NCBI GenBank assembly: GCA_002428365.1
Contig: DIVW01000027.1
Location: 14,596-63,752, forward strand
Source of the DNA: Propionibacteriaceae bacterium UBA6122
GTDB taxonomy: Bacteria > Actinomycetota > Actinomycetes > Propionibacteriales > Propionibacteriaceae
Direction: 5' to 3'
Length of the DNA stretch: 49,157 nucleotides
The notes below the pieces were generated by a model that was not told where the DNA came from, did not search any database, and saw only the letters and a list, made by a program, of their open reading frames with translations. Every line of letters begins with the position of its first letter. The first letter of the stretch is position 1. A program made the translations under genes and the position numbers. Of the stretch, positions 32,853 through 41,271 are shown one piece after another.

Positions 32853-33344
32853 ATGAGTGAATCCATCCGCGAAGTTCTCACCTGGGAAGGGTTTGGCAAA
32901 GCCGCCCGCGAACTGGCCACCGCCGTGGTCGATTCGGGCTTTCAGCCGGATCTGATCATGTCGATCACCCGAGGTGGCATGCTGCCGGCCGGCACCATCA
33001 GCTACGCGATGGGCATCAAAAACCTGCACATCATCAACGTCGAGTTCTACACCGGAGTGGACGCCCGGCTGCCGATGCCGGTGCTGCTGCCGCCGGTGCC
33101 AGCAGCGGTGGATCTGTCGCAGAAGAAGGTGCTGGTGGTCGACGATGTAGCTGACACCGGCGAAACCCTGCGGATGGTGCGCGATTTCTGCGCCACCCAC
33201 GTGGCCGAGACCCGCACGGCGGTGCTCTATGAGAAATCGCAGTCGGTGGTGAAGTGCGACTATGTGTGGAAGCGGACCGATGAGTGGATCTCCTTTCCCT
33301 GGTCGAGCGAGCCGCCATTGGTTGGGAAATCCACCGACAACTGA
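32853..33344 (+). CDS. phosphoribosyltransferase (PRT type I)
   Basis: The 163-residue protein has the PRPP-binding loop VLVVDDVADTGETLRM and the upstream LIMSITRGGMLPAGTIS segment. These place it in the type I PRTase fold near the hypoxanthine/xanthine/guanine group. It probably salvages a purine base with PRPP. The C-terminus FPWSSEPPLVG is seen in Xpt/Gpt-like proteins. The ATG at 32853 follows no clear ribosome site, and longer frames overlap acyP. The exact base used cannot be told. Confidence 0.88.
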   Translation: MSESIREVLTWEGFGKAARELATAVVDSGFQPDLIMSITRGGMLPAGTISYAMGIKNLHIINVEFYTGVDARLPMPVLLPPVPAAVDLSQKKVLVVDDVADTGETLRMVRDFCATHVAETRTAVLYEKSQSVVKCDYVWKRTDEWISFPWSSEPPLVGKSTDN

Positions 33345-33456
33345 GCTGAAAACCCACGGGAGGCACGAATCGTCCCCGTACAGCTAAGCTCGAGCCAGAT
33401 GCGAGGCAGCGTTGACGCATCAGGTGTTTGGGGCACCGGGTTGTTCGGGGGGAATC

Positions 33457-34689
33457 GTGAGCCAGGCTGGGCGCGCGCATCTAGGGCACGAGCGCGAAAC
33501 CGAGAGTGACCTATTGCTGCGCGTGCGCGCTGGCGATATGGAGGCCTTCGGCGAACTGGCCGAACGTAATGAGGGCCCGGCCCTGGCAGTTGCCAAAGGG
33601 ATTGTTGATCACGCCACCGCCGAAGATGTGGTCGCTGACTCGATTGAACGACTCCTGGTGCTGCTGAAGCGCGGCGAAGGGCCCACTTACTGCGTCCGGC
33701 CCTACTTCCTGCAAATGGTGCGCAACCGGGCCATCGACTACCACCGTCGCACCGTCGAGATCCCGGTGGACGTCGCCGAGCCGCGGCCAGCGATGGGTGT
33801 CGTGGCCGATGAGGCTGATGCGGGGCTGGTCCGCAGCGCCTTCGAGGCCCTGCCTGAGCGCTGGCAGGCGGCCTTGTGGATGGGCGTAGTGGAAAGCCGC
33901 AGTCACGCTGAGATCGGCCGGGAACTGGACGTTGCCGAAGGCGCGGCCAGCCAGTTGTTGCACCGCGCGCGCGAAGGCCTTCGGCAGTCTTACCTGGACG
34001 CCCAGGTCGGCACCGCACCGAACTGCACCGAGCTGAGTGGGTTGCTCGGCAAATACGTGCGGGAGCGCTGCGGCCGCCGAGACGCCCGCAAGGTTGACGC
34101 CCACCTGGCGGTTTGCGCGGACTGTCGGGAGGCGGTGTCGAGATCGCGCCAGTTGAACTCTCGGATCGGCGCGGTGCTCGCGGTCGGCGTCCTGGGCGGT
34201 GTTGGCTTGGAGTTGCTGAAGCAACCGGGTACGGCGATGGCAGCCGAAGTAGGTGGCCAGCCCGCCCGCGCCATTGAGAGCGTCAAAGTGGCTGGCAAGG
34301 CCCGCCATTTCGTGGGGGCGGCCGCTGGCGTGATTGTCACCGCAGGATTGGTGCTGGGGCTGCCAGCAAACGGGGCTGGCAACCTGGCCGATGCGATCTT
34401 TGACGAACCAACAGCCACCCCGACGCCAACTCCGAGCCCGACGCTAACTCCGAGCCCGACGCCCACGGCCACGCCGACCGACGAGCCGACCACGGCTCAA
34501 CCGACGACCAGCAAGCCGACCACCGCCAAGCCGAGGCCGACCCCGTCGAAGACGCCGTCCCCGACGCCGACGCCCACGCCAACCCCCACGCCAACGCCCA
34601 CGCCGGAGCCCTGCCCCGAGATCGAGTGCCCGGTCGATCCGCCGCCGCAGTCGCCCAGCCCGGAGGTGCCGATCGGGGCTCCGCAGTAG
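33457..34689 (+). CDS. ECF-type sigma factor fused to zinc-finger anti-sigma-like and Pro/Thr-rich membrane tail
   Basis: The protein of about 410 residues has sigma region 2 (about 20-100; LLLRVRAGDMEAFGELAERN, PYFLQMVRNRAIDYHRR) and region 4 (125-178; LPERWQAALWMGVVESRSHA, ASQLLHRAREGLRQ). These are followed by a zf-HC2-like finger with Cys190, His216, Cys220 and Cys223. Two hydrophobic stretches (about 237-255 and 285-303) lead to a Thr/Pro-rich tail of about 95 residues ending with a CPEIEC pair. Sigma and anti-sigma functions thus appear joined in one membrane protein, as in ECF groups known to me from actinobacteria. The GTG at 33457 follows GGGGGG at 4-base spacing. No separate anti-sigma gene is adjacent. 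Confidence 0.87.
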   Translation: MSQAGRAHLGHERETESDLLLRVRAGDMEAFGELAERNEGPALAVAKGIVDHATAEDVVADSIERLLVLLKRGEGPTYCVRPYFLQMVRNRAIDYHRRTVEIPVDVAEPRPAMGVVADEADAGLVRSAFEALPERWQAALWMGVVESRSHAEIGRELDVAEGAASQLLHRAREGLRQSYLDAQVGTAPNCTELSGLLGKYVRERCGRRDARKVDAHLAVCADCREAVSRSRQLNSRIGAVLAVGVLGGVGLELLKQPGTAMAAEVGGQPARAIESVKVAGKARHFVGAAAGVIVTAGLVLGLPANGAGNLADAIFDEPTATPTPTPSPTLTPSPTPTATPTDEPTTAQPTTSKPTTAKPRPTPSKTPSPTPTPTPTPTPTPTPEPCPEIECPVDPPPQSPSPEVPIGAPQ

Positions 34690-34881
34690 GCGGATATCCC
34701 GGCGCCGTAAGCATCGGGAAAAATTCTTCACCAACTCGCGTAAGGAATCGCCCCCTGGACGCGTATTACAAGGTGAGGCGAGCAGCTTGGCACGGTGATG
34801 GCGGTCATCGTCGCTGCTTCCTCAGGTTCGCAGACGTGCGGGAGATCACGTGCGGACCAACCCGGCGGACCGGTAGTCCGA

Positions 34882-34923
34882 AAGGGTGGGCCTCCCTGTC
34901 GGGGGGCGGTGGGGCCCACCCTT
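34882..34923 (+). terminator. 11-bp perfect hairpin, candidate terminator for the sigma factor gene
   Basis: AAGGGTGGGCC (34882-34892) pairs fully with GGCCCACCCTT (34913-34923) around a 20-base G-rich loop. It is 193 bases past the sigma factor stop, so an attenuator of the downstream operon is also possible. Confidence 0.45.
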
Positions 34924-34970
34924 GGTCGGGCGGTGCTGTTTGGGAGATCCGGTACCGGACGACGCTAAGA

Positions 34971-35017
34971 GCGGCTGGGCGATGGGTGGAGCGGTGGTAT
35001 CGCCCAGGCCCAGCCGC
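34971..35017 (+). promoter_or_regulatory. two competing hairpins
   Basis: GCGGCTGGG (34971-34979) can pair with CCCAGCCGC (35009-35017), and CTGGGCGAT (34975-34983) with ATCGCCCAG (34999-35007). Both are perfect 9-bp helices sharing five bases, so only one can form fully. It lies about 200 bases before the operon start. Confidence 0.4.
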
Positions 35018-35223
35018 AGCTCCCAGATTTCCTCAAAGCCCAGACCAACCCAGCCGACCTGAGCCCTGGCGCACCCTGCTGCATCCACGATCCGGCAGCG
35101 ATATCCGCAGTCATGCGGAGGTGTGAGGTAGGTAAATCGTAATGAGATTGACCAAAAAGCACGATAACTTGGATCGCGGTGCTGTCCTGGCATGGAGCGG
35201 AGCTGCACCCGGAAGGACATCTC

Positions 35224-36624
35224 ATGTCGAGCCAGACGGCTTTCGAGCGGAATCGGCCAGCAGCGTCGCTGGTGGCCGACGCGCTGCGCGACAGCCGACC
35301 TGCCGTGTTTTGGCTGGACGGATTGGAGCGCCCGGCCCGTCCGGCGCTGACTGGCGGCCAGCGCGCTGACCTGGTGGTGGTGGGCGGCGGCTACACCGGA
35401 TTGTGGACTGCGGTGCGCGCCAAGGAGCGCGACCCTGATCGCAGCGTGATCGTGTTGGAGGCCCACGAAGTCGGCTGGGCGGCGTCCGGCCGCAACGGCG
35501 GCTTCTGTGACGCCAGCCTCACTCACGGCGAGGAGAATGGCCGCAGGCGCTGGCCTGCAGAGCTCGACCAGCTCGACCGGATGGGGCTGGCCAACCTGGA
35601 CGGTATTGAGCAAACCGTCCAGCGCTACGAAATGGCGGTTGAGTTCGAGCGCACCGGCGAACTTGCCGTGGCCGTCGAGCCGCATCAAGTTGAGTGGCTT
35701 GCTGAGGAAAAGGGATTCCTCGATGCCGAGGCCGTCCGGGCAGAGGTGAACTCGCCCACCTACCTGGCCGGCGCCTGGAGCCGCGAAGGCACTGCTCTGT
35801 TGAATCCGGGCCGGATGGCCCTGGAACTGGCGCGGGTGGCTGAGCAGTTGGGCGTGGAGATTTACGAGCATTCGGCCGTTACTGGCATTGAGCGCGGCGA
35901 ACGGCCGACGGTGCGCACCGAACGGGGCTGGGTGAACGCCGAGCGGGTGGCGCTGGCCACCAATGTTTTTCCCTCACTGCTGAAGCGCAACCGGCTGATG
36001 ACCGTGCCGGTCTACGACTACGCCCTGGTGACCGAGCCGCTCAGCGAAGCCCAGTTGGCCGAAATCGGCTGGCGCAATCGGCAGGGCCTGGCCGATCTGG
36101 CTAACCAGTTCCACTACTACCGGCTCACCGCCGATAACCGAATCCTGTTCGGTGGCTACGACGCGATCTACCCGGCTGGCGGACGCCTCAACTCGGCGCA
36201 GGAGGAACGTCCAGCTACCTTCACCCGGCTGGGCGAGCACTTCTTCACCACCTTCCCGCAGCTGGCCGGATTGGGGTTCAGCCACCGCTGGGCCGGGGCG
36301 ATCGACACCTCCACCCAGTTCTGTGCCTTCTATGGCACCGCCGTCGGTGGCCGCCTCGCCTACGCGGCCGGCTTTACCGGCTTGGGCGTGGCAGCCACCC
36401 GGTTCGCCGCCGACGTGATGCTCGACCTGCTCGGTGGCTGTCCGACGGAGCGCACCGAGTTGGAGATGGTGCGGCACCGTCCGCTGCCCTTCCCGCCCGA
36501 CCCGATCGCTGCGCTTGGTATCGGGGCCACCAAGTGGGCCCTGGATCGAGCCGACCACAATCAGGGCCGACGCAACCTGCTGTTGAAGACGCTGGACGCG
36601 CTCGGGCTGGGGTTCGACTCATGA
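35224..36624 (+). CDS. FAD-dependent amine oxidoreductase (PuuB/DAO family)
   Basis: The 466-residue flavoprotein has the dinucleotide-binding loop DLVVVGGGYTGLWTAVRAKE (about residues 50-70), then VIVLEAHEVGWAASGRNGGF, the signature of the DAO family near gamma-glutamylputrescine oxidase PuuB. The C-terminus has the FAD-closing motif AYAAGFTGLGVAATRFAADV. It would oxidise an amine or amino acid to an aldehyde or keto acid with hydrogen peroxide. GGAAGGA lies 6 bases before the ATG. It is the first gene of a five-gene operon with two aldehyde dehydrogenases and an aminotransferase. The true substrate is not known; gamma-glutamyl polyamine is a guess because no PuuA-like ligase is present here. 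Confidence 0.88.
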   Translation: MSSQTAFERNRPAASLVADALRDSRPAVFWLDGLERPARPALTGGQRADLVVVGGGYTGLWTAVRAKERDPDRSVIVLEAHEVGWAASGRNGGFCDASLTHGEENGRRRWPAELDQLDRMGLANLDGIEQTVQRYEMAVEFERTGELAVAVEPHQVEWLAEEKGFLDAEAVRAEVNSPTYLAGAWSREGTALLNPGRMALELARVAEQLGVEIYEHSAVTGIERGERPTVRTERGWVNAERVALATNVFPSLLKRNRLMTVPVYDYALVTEPLSEAQLAEIGWRNRQGLADLANQFHYYRLTADNRILFGGYDAIYPAGGRLNSAQEERPATFTRLGEHFFTTFPQLAGLGFSHRWAGAIDTSTQFCAFYGTAVGGRLAYAAGFTGLGVAATRFAADVMLDLLGGCPTERTELEMVRHRPLPFPPDPIAALGIGATKWALDRADHNQGRRNLLLKTLDALGLGFDS

Positions 36625-36989
36625 ACCCGCCCAGCCAAGCTCTGCTCGCCCAAGCACATGAGGCGCCCATCGAATGCGAAGAATTTCCCGCCGATCAGGT
36701 GGTTACCGGTGCGCCGCGGGCCGGCTGGCTGCCGCTGACCACCATTGATGGCCTCGAGGTGGGATTGTGGGAGATGACGCCAGGGGTGGTCATCGACACT
36801 GAAGCCGATGAGGTGTTCTGCATACTTTCCGGTTCGGGAACAGTGGAGTTCCTGGACCCATCAGCACCTGCTTTGCCGCTACGCGCTGGGACGCTGGTGC
36901 GGCTGCAGGCCGGTTGGCACACCCGTTGGACCGTCACTCAGACCATTCGCAAGATCGCTGTAACTCCAGGAGAGGACCCGAAGAAATGA
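36621..36989 (+). CDS. cupin-domain protein
   Basis: The 122-residue protein has a single small beta-barrel of the cupin fold: GLEVGLWEMTPGVVIDTEAD, EVFCILSGSGTVEFLDPS and GTLVRLQAGWHTRWTVTQTI. The usual metal His-x-His is absent in the first motif, as in the EutQ-like or PuuR-C-like cupins, so it may bind a small molecule rather than act as an oxygenase. The ATG overlaps the previous stop by 4 bases and its own stop overlaps mmsA, so it is surely part of the operon. A sensing or stabilising role is conjecture. Confidence 0.85.
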   Translation: MNPPSQALLAQAHEAPIECEEFPADQVVTGAPRAGWLPLTTIDGLEVGLWEMTPGVVIDTEADEVFCILSGSGTVEFLDPSAPALPLRAGTLVRLQAGWHTRWTVTQTIRKIAVTPGEDPKK

Positions 36990-38473
36990 CCCTTGTTCCC
37001 CACGTGATCGGCGGCCAGGAGGTTACCGGAGACCTCCGCAGTGGTCCGATCTTCAACCCGGCCACCGGCGAGCAGATCGCCTCGGTTGGCTTCGCCGATA
37101 CTGCACGGGTGGCCGAGGCCGTGGCCGCAGCTGCCGCAGCGCTTCCGGGCTGGCGGGCGACCGGTCTGATCAAGCGGGCTGATGTCTTCTTCCGGTTGCG
37201 GCAGCTGCTGGTGGAACGCTCTGATGAGCTGGCCAGCATCGTCACTACCGAGCACGGCAAGGTGTTCGCCGATGCGCTGGGCGAAATCAGCCGGGGCCTG
37301 GAAAACGTGGAGTTCGCCGCCGGTCTGGTGCACCTGTTGAAGGGCGAATACTCCGAGCAGGTCTCGCGCGGCGTGGACGTCCATTCGGTCAAGCAGCCGG
37401 TCGGGGTGGTGGCTGCCATCACACCGTTCAACTTCCCGATCATGGTGCCGCTGTGGATGACCGCCTCGGCGATTGCCTGCGGCAACACCGTGGTGCTGAA
37501 GCCGAGCGAGAAGGACCCCTCAGCTTCGGTGTTCCTGGCCAAGCTCTTTGCTGAGGCTGGGTTGCCCGCTGGCGTGCTCAACGTCGTCCACGGCGATGCC
37601 GAGGCGGTCAACGCGCTGCTGGATGCACCTGAGGTGAAAGCGGTCAGCTTCGTCGGTTCCACCCCGATCGCCAAAGCGATCTACACCCGCGGCACCGCCA
37701 ATGGAAAGCGAGTGCAGGCTCTGGGTGGCGCCAAGAACCACATGATCGTGATGCCGGACGCCGACCTGGATTCGGCCGCCGATGCTGCCGTCTCAGCGGC
37801 CTACGGCGCTGCCGGTGAGCGGTGCATGGCGATCTCAGTGTTGGTGCCGGTGGGGGAGGCGGTGGCTGAAGCGCTACTGCCCAAGATCGCCGAGCGGGTC
37901 GCCAAGCTCAAGATCGGCGTCGGCTCTGACCCGACCAGTGAAATGGGGCCGCTAATCACCGCCCAGCATCGCGCCAAGGTGGCTGGCTATGTGACCGGCG
38001 CGGCTGACGAGGGCGCAGAGGTGGTGATCGACGGAGCCTTGCAGGAGTTCAGCGAAGGTGGCTTCTTCATCGGCATCAGCCTGCTCGACAAGGTGCAGCC
38101 GGGCATGCGCGTCTATGACGAGGAGATCTTCGGCCCCGTCCTTTCGGTGGTGCGGGTCGCCTCCTATGACGAAGCGGTGAACCTGGTCAACTCCAACCGC
38201 TATGCCAACGGCACCGCGATCTTCACCCGCGACGGCCGCACCGCGAAGCAGTTCGAGTTCGATATCGAGGTGGGCATGATCGGGGTGAACGTGCCGATTC
38301 CAGTGCCGGTGGGCGCCTTCTCGTTCGGCGGTTGGCGTGATTCGCTGTTCGGCGATTCCCATATCTACGGGCCCGAGTCGGTTCACTTCTACACTCGCAG
38401 CAAGGTGGTCACCGCGCGCTGGCCCGAGCCGAGCGAGTCCCAAGTTGACCTAGGTTTTCCGAGTAACCACTAA
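36986..38473 (+). CDS. mmsA: CoA-acylating methylmalonate/malonate-semialdehyde dehydrogenase
   Basis: The 495-residue aldehyde dehydrogenase has the MmsA signatures AITPFNFPIMVPLWM, KPSEKDPSA, VQALGGAKNHMIVMPDADLD and GERCMAIS with the catalytic Cys. The acyl-CoA-forming members lack the usual general-base Glu; here GGAKNH stands at that place, as in known MmsA. It would turn malonate semialdehyde or methylmalonate semialdehyde into acetyl-CoA or propionyl-CoA, with NAD. The operon context (omega-aminotransferase next) suggests beta-alanine or 3-aminopropanal breakdown. Confidence 0.92.
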   Translation: MTLVPHVIGGQEVTGDLRSGPIFNPATGEQIASVGFADTARVAEAVAAAAAALPGWRATGLIKRADVFFRLRQLLVERSDELASIVTTEHGKVFADALGEISRGLENVEFAAGLVHLLKGEYSEQVSRGVDVHSVKQPVGVVAAITPFNFPIMVPLWMTASAIACGNTVVLKPSEKDPSASVFLAKLFAEAGLPAGVLNVVHGDAEAVNALLDAPEVKAVSFVGSTPIAKAIYTRGTANGKRVQALGGAKNHMIVMPDADLDSAADAAVSAAYGAAGERCMAISVLVPVGEAVAEALLPKIAERVAKLKIGVGSDPTSEMGPLITAQHRAKVAGYVTGAADEGAEVVIDGALQEFSEGGFFIGISLLDKVQPGMRVYDEEIFGPVLSVVRVASYDEAVNLVNSNRYANGTAIFTRDGRTAKQFEFDIEVGMIGVNVPIPVPVGAFSFGGWRDSLFGDSHIYGPESVHFYTRSKVVTARWPEPSESQVDLGFPSNH

Positions 38474-38491
38474 ACGGGAAGTTTGATAGCA

Positions 38492-39898
38492 ATGACTGAG
38501 CCCAGCATCACTTCGTCCTATGTGGACCTGTCTGGGAACCCGGCCCCGCTGCCGGATGCAGCCGCTGAGGCGGTCGTTCGCACCAATGACCGTGGCCACG
38601 TCTTTCACTCCTGGAGTGCGCAGGCTGCGATCGATCCGCTGCCGGTAGCCGGTGGCCAAGGCGCGAAGTTTTGGGATTACGCAGGCAAGAGCTACCTGGA
38701 TTTCGGCTCCCAGCTGGTGAACCTGAACCTTGGTCATCAGCACCCAGACCTGATTGCTGCGATCCATCGCCAGGCCGACCGGCTGGCCACCATCCAGCCC
38801 GGCATGGCCAACGATGTGCGCTCGGAGCTGGCCCGGCTGCTGGTGGAGGTGGTCGGCGAGCCGTTCACCAAGGTGTTCTTCACCAACGGCGGGGTTGATG
38901 CCAACGACTATGCGGTGCGAATGGCGCGGCATTCCACCGGACGCAACAAGGTGCTTTCGACCTACCGCAGTTACCACGGCGGCATGGGCACCCCGATCAG
39001 CCTGACCGGTGACCCGCGGCGCTGGGCGAATGAGAACGCCGCCTCTGGGGTCGTCCACTTCTTCGGGCCCTACCCCTATCGTTCACCGTTCCACTCCGAG
39101 AGCCCCGAGCAGGAAACCGCTCGCGCGCTGGAGCACCTGGAGGCGGTGATCGTGTTGGAGGGGGCCAACACCATCGCGGCGATCATCTTGGAGACGATCG
39201 TTGGCACCAACGGCATCCTGGTGCCGCCGCCGGGCTATCTGGCTGGGGTGCGGGAGTTGTGCGACAAGTACGGCATCGTCTACATCGCCGACGAAGTGAT
39301 GGCTGGCTTTGGCCGCACCGGCGATTGGTTCGCTTTCCAGGGCTATGGGGTGCAACCCGACCTGATCACTTTCGCCAAGGGGGTCAACTCCGGCTACGTC
39401 CCGCTCGGCGGGGTGATCATTTCGGCCAAGATCGCCGACTTCTTCAATGACCGGGTCTTCTTCGGCGGCTTGACCTATTCAGGGCATCCGCTGGCCTGCG
39501 CGGTGGGCGTCACCACCTTCGAGGTGTTCCGTCGCGACGGCATCCTTGAGCACGTCCGGGATTTGAGCCAACGGGTGGTCGAACCGCGGCTGAACCAGTG
39601 GCTGGCCACCCATCCGTCCGTCGGGGACGTCCGTGGTCGCGGCCTGTTCTGGGCGGTCGAGCTGGTGACCGATCGCGAGACGCGCGAGCCGTTGGTTCCC
39701 TTCAACCCGACCGCCGCCCAGAACGCCCCGATGGTGGCTTTTGCGGCGGCCTGCAAAGCTGGCGGCGTGTGGCCGTTCACGCATTACAACCGCACCCACA
39801 TCGCCCCGCCGCTGGTGATCACCGAGGCCGAGCTGAACCGGGGCCTAGACGTTATCGATGAAGCACTGAAGATCACCGACCAAGCGATTGGAGCATGA
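38492..39898 (+). CDS. class III (omega) aminotransferase, PLP-dependent
   Basis: The 468-residue enzyme has the class III motifs DYAGKSYLDFGSQLVNLNLG, FTNGGVDANDYAVRMAR, YHGGMGTPISLTG, VYIADEVMAGFGRTG and FAKGVNSGYVPLGGV with the PLP Lys. These enzymes move an omega-amino group (beta-alanine, GABA, putrescine or taurine) to pyruvate or 2-oxoglutarate, giving a semialdehyde. Both aldehyde products would be handled by the dehydrogenases on either side. The ATG at 38492 has GGGAAG about 11 bases upstream; a TTG at 38483 is unlikely. The downstream gene overlaps its stop. Confidence 0.92.
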   Translation: MTEPSITSSYVDLSGNPAPLPDAAAEAVVRTNDRGHVFHSWSAQAAIDPLPVAGGQGAKFWDYAGKSYLDFGSQLVNLNLGHQHPDLIAAIHRQADRLATIQPGMANDVRSELARLLVEVVGEPFTKVFFTNGGVDANDYAVRMARHSTGRNKVLSTYRSYHGGMGTPISLTGDPRRWANENAASGVVHFFGPYPYRSPFHSESPEQETARALEHLEAVIVLEGANTIAAIILETIVGTNGILVPPPGYLAGVRELCDKYGIVYIADEVMAGFGRTGDWFAFQGYGVQPDLITFAKGVNSGYVPLGGVIISAKIADFFNDRVFFGGLTYSGHPLACAVGVTTFEVFRRDGILEHVRDLSQRVVEPRLNQWLATHPSVGDVRGRGLFWAVELVTDRETREPLVPFNPTAAQNAPMVAFAAACKAGGVWPFTHYNRTHIAPPLVITEAELNRGLDVIDEALKITDQAIGA

Positions 39899-41265
39899 TG
39901 AGCAAGTACGCAGTACACAACCCCGCGACCGGCGAGACGCTCGCCGAGTACGCCCAGATCAGCGACTCCGAGTTGGCCGCAGCGATCACCCGCGCGAATA
40001 CCGCAACCAGGGGCTGGGGCCGCGACACCACCGTTGAGGAGCGCGCAGCCCTGGTCCACCGGATCGGTGATTTGCACACCGAGCGCCGCGATGAGCTGGC
40101 CAAAGCGCTGGTCGAAGAGATGGGCAAGCCGCTCGCCCAGGCCTATGGCGAGGTCGACTTCGCTGCCGACATCTACCGCTACCACGCCGAAATCGCCCCG
40201 GCCGAACTGGCCGATGAGCCGATCGAACTGCGCGGCGGCGAAGGCTCTGCCGTGATTCGCAACGCCCCGCTCGGCGTCATCCTCGGCGTGATGCCGTGGA
40301 ACTTCCCCTTCTATCAGGTGGCCCGTTTCGCAGGCCCGAACCTGACCATCGGCAACAGCGTCCTGCTGAAACCTGCCTCGCAGTGCCCCAAGACCGGTGA
40401 GCTGACCGCGAAGATCTATGCCGACGCCGGTGCCCCGGCAGGGGCCTTCGAGATGATCTTCGCCAGCATTTCTCAGGTCGCCGACGTCATCGCCGATCCG
40501 CGGGTGCAGGGCGTCTCGCTCACCGGCTCTGAGCGTGCTGGCATTGCCGTGGCCGAGCAGGCCAGCCGGCACCTGAAGAAGGTTGTGCTGGAGTTGGGCG
40601 GTACTGACCCCTTCATCGTGCTTTCGACCGATGACCTGGACGCCACGGTGGCCGATCTGATTGCTGGCCGCCTCGACAACTCCGGGCAGTCCTGCAATGC
40701 CCCGAAGCGGGCGATCGTGATCTCCGAGCTGTACCCGGCGTTCACCGAGAAGCTGGTGGCCGGGTTGGCGAAGGTGAAGGCCGAAGACCCGTTCGCTGAA
40801 GGCTGCGAGCTGGGCCCGGTTTCTTCGGCTTCCGCCGCTGCTGGTTTGGCCGACCAGGTGGCCCGCGCGGTCGCTGCTGGCGGCAAGCTGCTGCTGGGTG
40901 GCACCCATGAGGGCACCTTCTTCGCGCCGACGGTGATCGCTGACATTCCCCGCGACTCCGACATCTACCTGGAGGAGTTCTTCGGGCCGGTCGCGCTGGT
41001 CTACGAAGTGGCCGATGAGGCCGAGGCGATTGAGGTGGCCAACCACACGCCCTTCGGTCTGGGTTCCTACCTGTACACCACCGACCCTGAGCAAGCTGAG
41101 CGGGTGGCCAATCAGATTGATGCTGGCATGGTGTTCGTCAACTGCGTGCTCGCCGACAGCCCCGAGTTGCCCTTCGGCGGGGTGAAGCGCAGTGGTTTCG
41201 GCCGCGAAATGGGTCGCCTTGGTGCCACCGAGTTCGTCAACAAGAAGCTGATCCGCACCGCCTGA
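39895..41265 (+). CDS. NAD(P)-dependent succinate-semialdehyde dehydrogenase
   Basis: The 456-residue aldehyde dehydrogenase has GVMPWNFPFYQVAR, KPASQCPKTGE, VVLELGGTDPFIVL with the general-base Glu, and NSGQSCNAPKRAIV with the catalytic Cys. Its length and motifs match the short SSADH group (GabD/Sad-like). It would oxidise succinate semialdehyde (from GABA or putrescine) to succinate. Two adjacent ATG codons (39895, 39898) overlap the aminotransferase stop. It is the last gene of the operon and is followed by the 26-bp repeat array. Confidence 0.93.
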   Translation: MMSKYAVHNPATGETLAEYAQISDSELAAAITRANTATRGWGRDTTVEERAALVHRIGDLHTERRDELAKALVEEMGKPLAQAYGEVDFAADIYRYHAEIAPAELADEPIELRGGEGSAVIRNAPLGVILGVMPWNFPFYQVARFAGPNLTIGNSVLLKPASQCPKTGELTAKIYADAGAPAGAFEMIFASISQVADVIADPRVQGVSLTGSERAGIAVAEQASRHLKKVVLELGGTDPFIVLSTDDLDATVADLIAGRLDNSGQSCNAPKRAIVISELYPAFTEKLVAGLAKVKAEDPFAEGCELGPVSSASAAAGLADQVARAVAAGGKLLLGGTHEGTFFAPTVIADIPRDSDIYLEEFFGPVALVYEVADEAEAIEVANHTPFGLGSYLYTTDPEQAERVANQIDAGMVFVNCVLADSPELPFGGVKRSGFGREMGRLGATEFVNKKLIRTA

Positions 41266-41271
41266 CCTGTG

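Larger units (their letters stand above)
34690..35223. other. 534-base intergenic leader before the amine catabolic operon
   Basis: Open frames here are short or shadows with no family similarity. The stretch holds a hairpin at 34882-34923, a pair of alternative hairpins at 34971-35017, and a locally AT-rich stretch (35133-35170) with a TTGACC box that may contain the operon promoter. I could not assign a matching -10 box. Confidence 0.5.

Noticed and set aside
34846..35871. 341-codon minus-strand frame across the amine operon leader
   Set aside because: Most of it is antisense to the FAD oxidoreductase gene and the rest covers hairpins; no domain or ribosome site was seen.
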